From positions 1,309,501 to 1,373,500 of the forward strand of contig NZ_JAOVZQ010000001.1 in the NCBI RefSeq assembly GCF_026619435.1: DNA of 64,000 nt, read 5' to 3'. The position numbers and the translations under genes are program-made. Numbering within the stretch: position 1 is the first letter of the stretch; the number at the start of each line of letters is the position of its first letter. Of this stretch, positions 1 through 9,208 are shown in pieces. The notes below the pieces were generated by a model. It was not told where the DNA came from. It worked only from the letters and a program-made list of their open reading frames with translations, and did not search any database. Source of the DNA: Hoeflea ulvae. Its GTDB lineage: Bacteria; Pseudomonadota; Alphaproteobacteria; Rhizobiales; Rhizobiaceae.

Positions 1-489
1 ACGGGCGAGGAACACGCGCTTTTTCTGGCCGCCGGACAATTCGCCGATCTGGCGCTTGCGGAAGCTGGTCATGCCGACCCGTTCCAGCGCCTCGTCGACC
101 GCGGCCCGGTCCTGCGGGCGGGTCATGCGCAGAAAATTCATGTGACCGTAGCGGCCCATCATCACCACGTCCTCGACCAGAACCGGAAAGGACCAGTCGA
201 TCTCCTCGCTCTGCGGCACATAGGCGACCAGATTGCGGCTGAGCGCTTCCTTGACACCCATGCCCATGATGCTGATCTCGCCGCTGGCCAGCGGCACGAA
301 GCCCATCAGCGCCTTGAACAGGGTCGACTTGCCGCTGCCATTGATGCCGACAAGCGCGGTGATCGAGCCCTTCGGCACGGAGAATGCGGCGCCGTCGAGC
401 GCCCGGTTGCCGTTGCGGTAGACCACGGTGACGTCGCGGACCTGAAGCCCGGTGGTGTCGGCGGCCAGTGCGGGAGCGGAGATGTTCAT
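1..489 (-). CDS. sitB: Manganese/iron ABC transporter ATP-binding protein SitB (partial)
   Basis: ATPase subunit of a Mn2+/Fe2+ ABC importer on the cytoplasmic face of the inner membrane. The frame starts at ATG 489 and runs off the left edge, so only about 163 N-terminal residues are present. Visible are a Walker A (GINGSGKST, about residues 41-49), the Q-loop region and the ABC signature LSGGQKKR near the edge. Walker B and the C-terminus lie outside. Its ATG overlaps the TGA of the upstream binding protein by 4 bp (ATGA), which indicates translational coupling. Permease genes should lie further left. The assignment to SitB rather than ZnuC or MntC rests on the SitA-type binding protein next door. 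The ATPase call is certain; the metal is inferred. Confidence 0.9.
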   Translation of the reverse strand, partial: MNISAPALAADTTGLQVRDVTVVYRNGNRALDGAAFSVPKGSITALVGINGSGKSTLFKALMGFVPLASGEISIMGMGVKEALSRNLVAYVPQSEEIDWSFPVLVEDVVMMGRYGHMNFLRMTRPQDRAAVDEALERVGMTSFRKRQIGELSGGQKKRVFLAR

Positions 490-1376
490 GGGTTTGCCGT
501 CAGTCCGGTGACGATTGTTTCTGATGTTACCCTGAGCAGGTCGAGATAGGTGGGCACCGGGCCACCCGGCTCCGACAGCGAGTCCACATAGAGAACACCG
601 CCATAGGCGATGCCGGTCTCGCGCGCCACCTGCTCCGCCGGCTTGGGCGAAACCGTGCTTTCCGAGAATATCACCGGAACCTCATTGTCGCGGATCAGGT
701 CGATGATCCGGCGCACCTGTTGCGGCGATCCCCGGCTGTCGGCATTGATCGCCCAGATCGAGGCCTCTCTGAGGCCGAAATCCCGTGCCAGATAGGAAAA
801 AGCGGCTTCGCTGCTGACCAGCCAGCGCTTTTCCTCCGGCAGCGCCTCTATGGCGGCCCGGATCGGCGCGAAGGTGGCGGCGATCTCGGCCTTGTAGGCT
901 TCGCCATTGGCCAGATAGGCGGCCGCATTGTCCGGATCGGTCTCCGACAGCGCGCGCACGATGTTGTCGATATAGATATCGGCGTTGCCGGGCGACATCC
1001 AGGCATGCGGGTTGGCCCGGCCTTCATAGGCGCCTTCGGCGATCATGATCGGCTCGACTCCATCGGAGAGCACATAGGCCTTCACATTGCCGAGATTTTC
1101 CAGGTAGCGCTCGAACCATGTCTCCAGCCCGAGTCCGTTCCACAGCACGACATCGGCGCCAAGCCCGCGCTTGATGTCGCCCGGCGTTGGCCGGAACATG
1201 TGGATCTCGGCGCCTTCGCGGGTGATCGAGACCACCTCGGCATGGTCGCCGGCGATGTTGCGGGCCATGTCGGCGAATACCGTGAACGAGGTCAGGACCT
1301 TGATATCGGAAAGTGCCGGGGATGCCCCGCCGAGGATGAGCCCGAAAACGAGCCCGAGACGTGTGAACAAGTGCAT
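486..1376 (-). CDS. sitA: Metal ABC transporter substrate-binding protein SitA
   Basis: Periplasmic cluster 9 (TroA/PsaA-like) solute-binding protein of 296 residues for Mn2+ or Fe2+. It has a signal peptide (hydrophobic core about residues 6-18, cleavage likely after ALS at 23). All four expected metal ligands are present: H59 (in HMFRPTP), H124 (in NPHAWMSP), E239 (in FSEST) and D265 (in YVDS). The E/D pair fits Mn/Fe proteins rather than ZnuA, and there is no His-rich zinc loop. It is the first gene of the operon, with its promoter in the spacer shared divergently with cydA. Two TGCAAAT-type palindromes lie upstream, matching manganese-responsive Mur control known in rhizobia. Manganese is the likely main substrate by inference. 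Confidence 0.92.
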   Translation of the reverse strand: MHLFTRLGLVFGLILGGASPALSDIKVLTSFTVFADMARNIAGDHAEVVSITREGAEIHMFRPTPGDIKRGLGADVVLWNGLGLETWFERYLENLGNVKAYVLSDGVEPIMIAEGAYEGRANPHAWMSPGNADIYIDNIVRALSETDPDNAAAYLANGEAYKAEIAATFAPIRAAIEALPEEKRWLVSSEAAFSYLARDFGLREASIWAINADSRGSPQQVRRIIDLIRDNEVPVIFSESTVSPKPAEQVARETGIAYGGVLYVDSLSEPGGPVPTYLDLLRVTSETIVTGLTANP

Positions 1377-1386
1377 GGATGCTTCC

Positions 1387-1456
1387 TGCGAATGGTTTGC
1401 AACTTTAATCTATGCGCATTGGCGCGGCTGTCAATGCTTTTGCAAATCATTTGCAA
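1387..1456 (-). promoter_or_regulatory. Two Mur/Fur-like inverted repeats upstream of sitA
   Basis: Positions 1440-1456 read TTGCAAATCATTTGCAA, a perfect 17-bp palindrome with 8-bp arms. Positions 1387-1401 read TGCGAATGGTTTGCA, an imperfect copy with the same arm. Both lie within 80 bp upstream of the sitA start. Rhizobial sitABCD promoters are known to carry paired AT-rich palindromes bound by Mur (Fur family) when Mn2+ is plentiful, and these fit in shape and place. They are about 100 bp from the divergent cydA start, so an effect on cydAB cannot be excluded. Confidence 0.7.
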
Positions 1457-1553
1457 CAACCCCGTCAGAGGTGGCGCACTGCGCTGCGGCACAATGTCAT
1501 CTCCACCACGGGCGCCACCGCTCCATCTAGCAGGCAGATAAAAGGAGCTCGCC

Positions 1554-2954
1554 ATGGACGCACTTCTGCTGTCCCGCATTCAGTTCGCCGCCAACATCTC
1601 GTTCCACATCCTGTTTCCGACCATCACGATCGCGCTCGGATGGTTGCTGCTCTGGTTCAGGCTCCGCTTCAACCGGACCGGCGACCAGGCCTATATGGAT
1701 GCCTATTTCTTCTGGGTGAAAGTGTTTGCGCTGTCTTTTGCGATGGGCGTTGTTTCCGGCATCACCATGAGTTTCCAGTTCGGCACCAACTGGCCGGGTT
1801 TCATGGAAAGCGTCGGCAATATCGCGGGACCGCTGCTGGCCTATGAGGTGCTGACCGCGTTCTTCCTCGAAGCCGTGTTTCTCGGCATCATGCTGTTCGG
1901 CTCCCGCCGCGTTTCGGCCCGGGTCCACACGTTGGCAACCTTTCTGGTGGCCTTCGGCACCACCATGTCGGCGTTCTGGATCCTGGTGCTGAACTCCTGG
2001 ATGCACACGCCGCAGGGCTTCGAGATCCGCGACGGGGTCGCCTATGCCACCGACTGGTTCGCCATCGTGTTCAACCCGTCCTTGCCCTATCGGCTGGTTC
2101 ACATGCTGCTCGCCTCCGGCTTGACGGTGGCCTTTCTGGTTGCCGGTGTGTCGGCCCTGCGCTGGCTTGTTTCTGACCGCTCCCGCGCCAACATGCTGAC
2201 GCTGCGCACCGGCCTGACGCTCGGCGCCATCCTCATTCCGCTGCAGATTTTTGCCGGCGACATGCACGGGCTCAACACGCTCGAACATCAGCCGCAAAAG
2301 GTTGCCGCGATGGAGGCCAACTGGGAAACCGGTCCGCGCGTGCCGCTGATCCTGTTCGCCATCCCCGATGAGGAGGCGCGGGAAAACCGGTTCGAGATCG
2401 GCATTCCCGGCGGCGCCAGCCTGATCCTCACCCATGACCCCGACGGTGTGGTGCCGGGCCTCAACGATTTTGTCGCCGAGGACGGCACGCTGCTGCATCC
2501 GCCGGTGACGCCGCTGTTTTTCGCATTCCGCATCATGGTCGGCGTCGGCTTCACCATGCTGTTCGTGGCCTGGGCCGGAAGCTGGATGATCTGGCGCCGG
2601 GGCGACATCAACCGGCCGCTGGCCTATGTGCTGGTGCCGATGGCGCTGTCGGGCTGGGCGGCGACGCTGGCCGGCTGGTACACCACCGAGATCGGCCGCC
2701 AGCCCTGGCTGGTCAGCGGAGTGCTGAAGACGTCCGATGCGGTCTCTGCGCTGCCGGCCGGCTCTGTCGGCATCACGCTTGCCGCCTATCTGCTGGTCTA
2801 TGCGGGATTGATCCTCGCTTATCTCTCGGTCATCGTCGCGCTGGCGCTCAAGGCCGCCAAGACGCCGCATGAAGCGCCTCCCGGCATCAATGATCCGGGC
2901 ATCGATCCGGACCCGGCAATGGCTGTGGCAACGGGGAGGGATGCACGTGGCTGA
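1554..2954 (+). CDS. cydA: Cytochrome bd quinol oxidase subunit I (short Q-loop, CIO type)
   Basis: Subunit I of the bd-type terminal oxidase in the inner membrane, oxidising quinol and reducing O2 to water. It has 466 residues. Haem ligands H18, H183 and M328 are present, as are the quinol-site pair K249/E254 and the GRQPW motif at 381-385. The span from E254 to M328 is about 74 residues, against about 136 in E. coli CydA, so the Q-loop is short, as in cyanide-insensitive (CioA) oxidases. The start is fixed by an AAAGGAG ribosome site 6-7 bases before ATG 1554. The 3' end overlaps cydB. No haem-exporter cydDC or cydX gene is seen nearby. Confidence 0.95.
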   Translation: MDALLLSRIQFAANISFHILFPTITIALGWLLLWFRLRFNRTGDQAYMDAYFFWVKVFALSFAMGVVSGITMSFQFGTNWPGFMESVGNIAGPLLAYEVLTAFFLEAVFLGIMLFGSRRVSARVHTLATFLVAFGTTMSAFWILVLNSWMHTPQGFEIRDGVAYATDWFAIVFNPSLPYRLVHMLLASGLTVAFLVAGVSALRWLVSDRSRANMLTLRTGLTLGAILIPLQIFAGDMHGLNTLEHQPQKVAAMEANWETGPRVPLILFAIPDEEARENRFEIGIPGGASLILTHDPDGVVPGLNDFVAEDGTLLHPPVTPLFFAFRIMVGVGFTMLFVAWAGSWMIWRRGDINRPLAYVLVPMALSGWAATLAGWYTTEIGRQPWLVSGVLKTSDAVSALPAGSVGITLAAYLLVYAGLILAYLSVIVALALKAAKTPHEAPPGINDPGIDPDPAMAVATGRDARG

Positions 2955-3954
2955 ATTCGACTGGGCCCTGTGGCTGCCCTATATCTTCGCCGCACTGATG
3001 GGCTTCGCCATCCTGGTCTATGTCATTCTCGACGGTTTCGATCTCGGCATCGGCATCCTCTCGCCGCTGGCCGATGATGCCCAGAAGGACCGCATGGTGT
3101 CGGCCATCGGTCCGTTCTGGGATGCCAACGAGACCTGGCTGGTTCTGGCGGTGGGAGTGCTGCTGGTGGCATTCCCGGTGGCCCATGGTGTCATTCTGAC
3201 CACGCTCTATTTCCCGGTCGCGGTGCTGCTCATCGGCCTGATCCTGCGCGGCGTCGCCTTCGAGTTCCGGGCCAAGGTCAGTGTCGCCGCAAAGCCGGTC
3301 TGGAACCGGATGTTCTTCGTCGGATCGCTGATGTCGGCGCTGGCGCAGGGCTATATGCTTGGCAGCTATGTTCTGGGCCTGGATACCGGCTGGGCGGCAG
3401 TGGGATTTGCGGTTCTGGTCGCCGTCTGCCTGGCAGCGGCCTATGCGGCGATCGGTGCAGCCTGGCTGATCCACAAGACCGAAGGCGAGCTGCAGAAGAA
3501 GGCCGTGGCCTGGCTGCGCGCTTCGCTCGGCCTGGTGGCGCTGGGCATGGCGGCGATCTCGCTGGCCACGCCACTGGCAAGTGCCCGGATCTGGGATCGC
3601 TGGCTGGGTTTCCCCGAAACCCTGTTTCTGGCGCCCTTGCCGGTCTTGACGGTTGGTCTGTTTGCCTGGCTCTGGCAGCTTTCAGGCAAGCTGCCGCTGG
3701 AGGGCGACCGCTTGAACCTGGCGCCCTTCGCAGCCCTAGCCGGGATCTTCGCGCTCGGCTTTGCCGGACTGGCCTGGTCGTTCTACCCCTATGTCGTGCC
3801 GGGCCGGATCACCATCGCTGAAGCCGCCAGCGCCACCGAGAGCCTTGCCATCATCCTGGTCGGAACCCTGTTCGTGCTGCCGGTGATCACCGGCTACTCG
3901 ATCTGGGCCTACCGGATCTTCGGCGGCAAGGCGGTGGATCTGCGCTATGACTGA
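2947..3954 (+). CDS. cydB: Cytochrome bd quinol oxidase subunit II
   Basis: Subunit II of the bd oxidase, about 335 residues of hydrophobic membrane segments, which pairs with CydA. The conserved CydB opening is visible (DGFDLGIGILSP near residues 26-37, then GPFWDANETWLV), a signature of the family. I prefer the GTG at 2947, which lies about 6 bases after a GGGAGGG ribosome site. The in-frame ATG at 2941 touches that site. The gene overlaps the end of cydA by 8 bp, so the subunits are translationally coupled. Its stop lies only 14 bp from the convergent stop of the ROK regulator, leaving no room for a separate terminator. Confidence 0.94.
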   Translation: MAEFDWALWLPYIFAALMGFAILVYVILDGFDLGIGILSPLADDAQKDRMVSAIGPFWDANETWLVLAVGVLLVAFPVAHGVILTTLYFPVAVLLIGLILRGVAFEFRAKVSVAAKPVWNRMFFVGSLMSALAQGYMLGSYVLGLDTGWAAVGFAVLVAVCLAAAYAAIGAAWLIHKTEGELQKKAVAWLRASLGLVALGMAAISLATPLASARIWDRWLGFPETLFLAPLPVLTVGLFAWLWQLSGKLPLEGDRLNLAPFAALAGIFALGFAGLAWSFYPYVVPGRITIAEAASATESLAIILVGTLFVLPVITGYSIWAYRIFGGKAVDLRYD

Positions 3955-3968
3955 CCGATAGGCCGTGC

Positions 3969-5195
3969 TTACGCACCGCCAAGGCGGGCGTTGCGGTCGA
4001 TCAGATATTTATCAAACAGCGGCAGGCTGGCAGCACCCAGCGCGCGGGCGAGGTGGCCGACGGTTCCCGGCAGGATGCCCGGCAAATGCAGGCCGCGAAG
4101 ATCGTAGCGCTCCGCTTCCGCCCGCGTCGCCGCGACGATCTTTTCCCGGACATCGACCGGCAGCCCGCCATCGATGATGACATGTTCGAAATCGATGATC
4201 GAGGCTGCCGAGACGACTGCCTGGGCGAGGCCGCGGGCGACGATGCCGATCCATTCATCGGCGAAGGCCTCGAAACCATCCCAGCTGTCGGGGCTGTTCC
4301 ACAGCGGCGAGGGGTCGCGTCCGGCGGCCTTGAGCATGCGTTCGAGCAGCATGATCGAGGCCCTGTCGATCAATTGCACCGGCCGACCGTCGGGCCCGGC
4401 CACGGGCAGCGGGCCGAGCGCGCCGGCATTGCCGCTGCGGCCGGAATAGATGCTGCCATTGAGCACCACCCCGCCGCCGACAAAGGTGCCGATATAGAGA
4501 TAGAGGAAATCATGCAGGCCGGGATGCTTGCCGAACACCAGTTCCGCGGCACAGGCGGCGGTGGCGTCGTTCTGCAGATAGACCGGCATGTCGCAGATGG
4601 CCGCCAGTTCCGCCCTGAGATCGCATCCGCGCCACAGCTCCATCTGCTCGCGCGGCGCTTCCGCCTGCTCGGTCCAGTTCCACAGTTCGAACGGTGTGGC
4701 GATGCCCACGCCGGCGACCCGGTCGCGGAATTCCGCCGGCAAGCCTGCCAGCATCTCGGCGATACCGTCGCGGGCGAAATCGATCACCAGCCGCGGTGTC
4801 GGCCAGGGATAGCTCTTGCGCAGAGCCGTCTGCGGCTCGCCGAGAAAATTGACCAGGATGAGTTCGGCGCTGCGGCGGCCGACCTTGAGGCCAAAGAAAA
4901 ACGCGCCGTCGGGATTGATCGACAGCGGCACCGAGGGTTGCCCCACCTTGCCGCGGACCGGCTCCCCCTTGACGATCAGGTCCTCGGCCTCGAGTTCGCG
5001 CATGATCACGGAACCGGTCTGCGCCGAAAGCCCGGTCATCCGCGCGATGTCGGTCTTGGTCAGGTTGCCGTGCGAATAGACAAGGCTGAGCACCAGCCGT
5101 TGATTATAGGCGCGAAGGCCGCTCTGGTTCGTTCCTCTCAGCGATCTGCTCGCCGAGCCATGGCGGTCTTCGCCGATCTTCGGGTCATCCGGCAC
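3969..5195 (-). CDS. ROK-family transcriptional regulator of the frc operon
   Basis: DNA-binding regulator of about 408 residues with an N-terminal winged-helix HTH (MarR-like, [18 protein letters not shown], about residues 45-65) and a C-terminal ROK sugar-kinase-like domain (about 90-390). The usual ROK zinc-binding cysteine cluster is missing: the region after NAGALG has no Cys motif. It is therefore a regulator without kinase function, probably sensing a sugar or sugar phosphate. I prefer GTG 5195, preceded by GGGAGGA; an upstream GTG at 5216 has no ribosome site. It is divergent from frcB with a long palindrome between, so it most likely represses frcBCAK. The rhizobial counterpart is called frcR, but I leave the symbol blank. 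Confidence 0.88.
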   Translation of the reverse strand: MPDDPKIGEDRHGSASRSLRGTNQSGLRAYNQRLVLSLVYSHGNLTKTDIARMTGLSAQTGSVIMRELEAEDLIVKGEPVRGKVGQPSVPLSINPDGAFFFGLKVGRRSAELILVNFLGEPQTALRKSYPWPTPRLVIDFARDGIAEMLAGLPAEFRDRVAGVGIATPFELWNWTEQAEAPREQMELWRGCDLRAELAAICDMPVYLQNDATAACAAELVFGKHPGLHDFLYLYIGTFVGGGVVLNGSIYSGRSGNAGALGPLPVAGPDGRPVQLIDRASIMLLERMLKAAGRDPSPLWNSPDSWDGFEAFADEWIGIVARGLAQAVVSAASIIDFEHVIIDGGLPVDVREKIVAATRAEAERYDLRGLHLPGILPGTVGHLARALGAASLPLFDKYLIDRNARLGGA

Positions 5196-5268
5196 GTGAC
5201 TGTTTCCTCCCGGCACCCGTATCTCTGCACGGGCGCTCCTTGCCAGACAATGCCGTAAAGAACGGTCT

Positions 5269-5307
5269 CCGTCAATTATTAAATAAGATTGATTTATTTA
5301 TTGACGG
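5269..5307. promoter_or_regulatory. 39-bp near-perfect palindrome, likely ROK operator
   Basis: The segment is an AT-rich inverted repeat whose outer arms begin CCGTCAAT and end ATTGACGG, with only a few mismatches inside. It lies between the divergent ROK regulator (start 5195) and frcB (start 5420). The size, symmetry and TTTATT/AATAAA-like core fit known operators of ROK/NagC regulators. Binding and repression are inferred. Confidence 0.7.
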
Positions 5308-5419
5308 GGCGATCTGTTTGTGCTGTTTTAGGGAGGACGCGGAGGAAGGGAGCACGACACATTCAGTTCGCCGCGCATGCAGACTGATCTGCAGAAACAC
5401 ATCCCGGGAGGATCAAATC

Positions 5420-6454
5420 ATGTCGAATTCCACACTCAAGTCCGCGCTGCTCGCAGCCGTCGCATTTGGCGCCCTGGCAACGGCGCCCGCCTATGCCGCC
5501 AGCCACAGCATCGGCGCCTGCCTGATCACCAAGACCGACACCAACCCGTTCTTCGTCAAGATGAAGGAAGGCGCGGAAGCCAAGGCCGCAGAACTCGGCG
5601 TTTCGCTGAAGTCCTATGCCGGCAAGGTTGACGGCGACCATGAAACCCAGGTTGCAGCGATCGAGACCTGCATCGCCGATGGCGCCAAGGGCATTCTCAT
5701 CACCGCCTCCGACACATCTTCCATCGTGTCCGCCGTCAAGCAGGCCCGCGATGCCGGCCTCGTGGTCATCGCGCTCGATACCCCGCTTGAGCCCATCGAT
5801 GCCGCCGACGCCACATTCGCCACCGACAACTTCCTGGCCGGTGAACTGATCGGCAAATGGGCCGCAGCAACGCTCGGCGATGAAGCCGCCAATGCCAGGA
5901 TCGCCATGCTTGATCTGGGCGTCAGCCAGCCCAGCGTCGGCGTGTTGCGCGACCAGGGCTTCCTCACCGGCTTCGGCATCGACGTCAAGGATCCCGGCAA
6001 ATGGGGTGATGAAGATGATGCCCGCATCGTCGGCAATGACGTCACCGCCGGCAATGAAGAAGGCGGCCGCAAGGCGATGGAAAATCTCCTCGCCAAGGAT
6101 CCGATGATCAATGTGGTCTACACCATCAATGAACCCGCCGCCGCCGGCGCCTATGAGGCGCTCAAGGCCATCGGCCGCGAAGGTGACGTGCTGATCGTCT
6201 CCGTCGATGGCGGCTGCCCGGGTGTGGCCAATGTCAAGGACGGCATCATCGGCGCCACCTCGCAGCAGTATCCCTTGCTGATGGCGTCGCTCGGCATTGA
6301 AGCCATCGCCGCCTGGGCCAAGGACGGCACCAAGCCGGCTCCGACCGAAGGCAAGGATTTCTTCGACACCGGCGTGTCGCTTGTCACCGACAAGCCCGCT
6401 GAAGGCGTCGAGTCGATCTCCGTCGCTGAAGGCATGGACCGCTGCTGGGGTTGA
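5420..6454 (+). CDS. frcB: Fructose-type sugar ABC transporter substrate-binding protein FrcB
   Basis: Periplasmic sugar-binding protein of 344 residues, Peripla_BP_4 (ribose/galactose-binding) fold. A signal peptide is clear: SNSTLK, hydrophobic segment, cleavage after PAYAA near residue 23. ATG 5420 follows GGGAGGA by 7 bases; the open frame extends upstream but without a signal peptide. The mature N-terminus ([16 protein letters not shown]) and the whole gene order match the rhizobial FrcB family, which binds fructose, mannose and ribose in Sinorhizobium. It is followed by a strong hairpin before frcC, which would let the binding protein be made in excess. Fructose specificity is inferred from the FrcBCAK order. 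Confidence 0.9.
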   Translation: MSNSTLKSALLAAVAFGALATAPAYAASHSIGACLITKTDTNPFFVKMKEGAEAKAAELGVSLKSYAGKVDGDHETQVAAIETCIADGAKGILITASDTSSIVSAVKQARDAGLVVIALDTPLEPIDAADATFATDNFLAGELIGKWAAATLGDEAANARIAMLDLGVSQPSVGVLRDQGFLTGFGIDVKDPGKWGDEDDARIVGNDVTAGNEEGGRKAMENLLAKDPMINVVYTINEPAAAGAYEALKAIGREGDVLIVSVDGGCPGVANVKDGIIGATSQQYPLLMASLGIEAIAAWAKDGTKPAPTEGKDFFDTGVSLVTDKPAEGVESISVAEGMDRCWG

Positions 6455-6482
6455 TTGCCTCTCCTTTTAGGTAAAAGGTATC

Positions 6483-6504
6483 GAGGCGGCCTTCGGGCCG
6501 CCTC
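6483..6504 (+). terminator. UUCG-tetraloop hairpin between frcB and frcC
   Basis: GAGGCGGCC at 6483-6491 pairs perfectly with GGCCGCCTC at 6496-6504 around a TTCG tetraloop, an exceptionally stable RNA hairpin. No T-run follows. It is best read as a partial terminator or a 3' stabiliser of frcB mRNA, as is common after binding-protein genes in ABC operons. Confidence 0.7.
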
Positions 6505-6587
6505 ACTGCAAATTACACTCCATGCGCGGCCGCAAGAGGCCTGGCGCAAGGGCGTTTATCCATGCCGTGTGACGATGGGGAGGTACC

Positions 6588-7648
6588 ATGTCCAGTACGC
6601 AGGAATTTGAGAAAGCCGCAGCTACCAGTCCGACGACTGTCGCGGAGTTCAAGTCACATGATCAGAGCGCGGTGAAGAGGCTGCAGCATGGTCTGCACCA
6701 GACACCCTGGGCAGTGCCAGCCATTGTTCTGGTCGGCTCGATCCTTGTCTTCGGCCTGTTGCTGGGGCAGAAATTCTTCTCGCCCTTTGCGCTCACGCTG
6801 ATCCTTCAGCAGGTTCAGATCGTCGGCATCCTCGGCGTCGCCCAGTCGCTTGTGATCCTGACAGCCGGCATCGACCTGTCGGTCGGCGCCATCATGGTGC
6901 TGTCCTCGGTGGTCATGGGGCTGTTTTCCTTCCGCTACGGATGGCCGGCCGAACTGGCGGTTCTCGCCGGCATCGCCTGCGGAACCTTCTGCGGGTTCAT
7001 CAACGGCTTTCTCGTCGCGGTGATGAAGCTGCCGCCCTTCATCGTCACGCTGGGCATGTGGCAGATCGTTCTGGCCACCAATTTTCTCTATTCGGCCAAT
7101 GAAACCATCAGGGCCCAGGACATCGCCGACCAGGCGCCCCTGCTGCAGTTCTTCGGCAACAAGGTTGCCGTCGGCGGCGCCATCTTCACCTACGGCGTGA
7201 TCTTCCTGGTGCTGCTGGTCCTGTTCATGGCCTATGTGCTCAAGCAGACCGCCTGGGGACGCCATGTCTATGCCGTGGGGGACGACCCTGAAGCGGCGGA
7301 ACTGGCCGGTGTCCAGGTCAAGCGCACGCTGATCTCGGTCTACATGCTCTCGGGCCTGATCTGCGCCTTCGCCGGCTGGGCCCTGATCGGGCGGATCGGC
7401 TCGGTCTCGCCGACCTCGGGCCAGCTCGGCAATATCGAATCCATCACTGCGGTGGTGATCGGCGGCATCTCGCTGTTTGGCGGACGTGGCTCGATCATGG
7501 GCATGCTCTTCGGCGCATTGATCGTCGGCGTGTTCTCGCTCGGCCTCAGGCTGCTCGGCGCGGATGCGCAGTGGACTTACCTGCTCATTGGCGTGCTCAT
7601 CATCGCCGCCGTCACCGTCGACCAGTGGATCAGAAAGGTGTCAGTCTG

Positions 7649-7649
<1 letters not shown>
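6588..7649 (+). CDS. frcC: Fructose-type sugar ABC transporter permease FrcC
   Basis: Inner membrane permease of 353 residues, BPD_transp_2 (RbsC-like) family, that forms the channel for the FrcB-bound sugar. It has a long hydrophilic N-terminus (about 45 residues), then eight to ten hydrophobic segments. The family motif LTAGIDLSVGA is present near residues 96-106, and the GR-rich EAA-like loop (VIGGISLFGGRGS) lies near 287-299. ATG 6588 follows GGGGAGGTACC. The stop TGA shares its last base with the ATG of frcA (TGATG), so the two are coupled. Confidence 0.92.
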
Positions 7650-8425
<776 letters not shown>

Positions 8426-8429
8426 AACG

Positions 8430-9065
8430 ATGAAGCCCGAACAGACCGCCGCACAGCTGGTCGATGCCGCGATCGGCAGGGCAGGGCAGAGCCAGCGCTT
8501 CATCATTGCGCTGGCTGGTCCCCCCGGTGTCGGCAAGTCAACGCTTTCGGAAGCAATGGTGGCCGAGTTCGCCAGACGCGGGCAGGGCGCGGCAATCGTC
8601 CCCATGGACGGGTTTCACCTCGACAATGCCGTGCTTGATCTGCGCGGGACAAGGGCGCGCAAGGGTGCGCCCTTCACTTTTGATGCCGATGGCTATGCCG
8701 CCCTGCTCGTGCGTCTGCGGGCTGAACCCGATCGCGACATCGCGGTTCCGGTGTTTGACCGGGCGCTGGATCTGGCCCGCGCCGGCGGCAGCATCATCAC
8801 GCCTGAGCACAGGTTCCTCATCGCCGAAGGCAATTATCTGCTGCTTGACGATCCGGTCTGGGCCCAGATGGCGGCCCTTTTCGATCTCACAGTCATGCTC
8901 AGGGCAGGACTGGAGGAGTTGCGCCAGCGGCTGCTTGACCGCTGGCTTGCGCTCGGCCTTGCCTACAATGACGCCCGCACAAGGGCGATGTCGAACGACA
9001 TCCCCAATGCCGAGCTGGTGCTGGGCTCGTCACGGCCAGCCGATCTCGAAATTTCCAACGCATAG
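8430..9065 (+). CDS. frcK: Putative sugar kinase FrcK (PRK/uridine-kinase fold)
   Basis: P-loop kinase of 211 residues related to uridine/pantothenate/phosphoribulokinases. Walker A is GPPGVGKST near residues 30-38, followed by the family's PMDGFHLDN motif and, further on, the FDRALD segment. It is the last gene of frcBCAK and most likely phosphorylates the incoming sugar or a derivative in the cytoplasm. In Sinorhizobium the frcK product is a putative kinase whose substrate is not firmly shown. The call is by family and position. Confidence 0.88.
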   Translation: MKPEQTAAQLVDAAIGRAGQSQRFIIALAGPPGVGKSTLSEAMVAEFARRGQGAAIVPMDGFHLDNAVLDLRGTRARKGAPFTFDADGYAALLVRLRAEPDRDIAVPVFDRALDLARAGGSIITPEHRFLIAEGNYLLLDDPVWAQMAALFDLTVMLRAGLEELRQRLLDRWLALGLAYNDARTRAMSNDIPNAELVLGSSRPADLEISNA

Positions 9066-9152
9066 CGGCCTGCGCGCCAGCATCTCCGGTAGCCCCAGCG
9101 ACTGCCTTTCGGCAGCCTGCGACAAGGCCTGGTGCTGCATGATCACGGCAAC

Positions 9153-9182
9153 AAAAAAGCCCCGGCGCTTTCACGCCGGGGC
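9153..9182 (-). terminator. Rho-independent terminator after livK
   Basis: Read on the minus strand, a perfect 9-bp GC stem (GCCCCGGCG/CGCCGGGGC, 9159-9182) with a 6-base loop is followed by six T residues (complement of 9153-9158). It lies 27 bp past the livK stop and ends the liv operon. It may also stop reading from frcK on the other strand, though the T-run favours the minus strand. Confidence 0.9.
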
Positions 9183-9208
9183 TCCAGTCAAACAGTCCGA
9201 CTGAAAGA

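Noticed and set aside
1527..2870. 447-codon open frame opposite cydA
   Set aside because: It lies antisense to a textbook CydA and its product is a basic, His/Arg/Gln-rich string with no domain.
4053..5258. 401-codon plus-strand frame opposite the ROK regulator
   Set aside because: The ROK protein has a full domain and motif set; the opposite frame is an antisense shadow.
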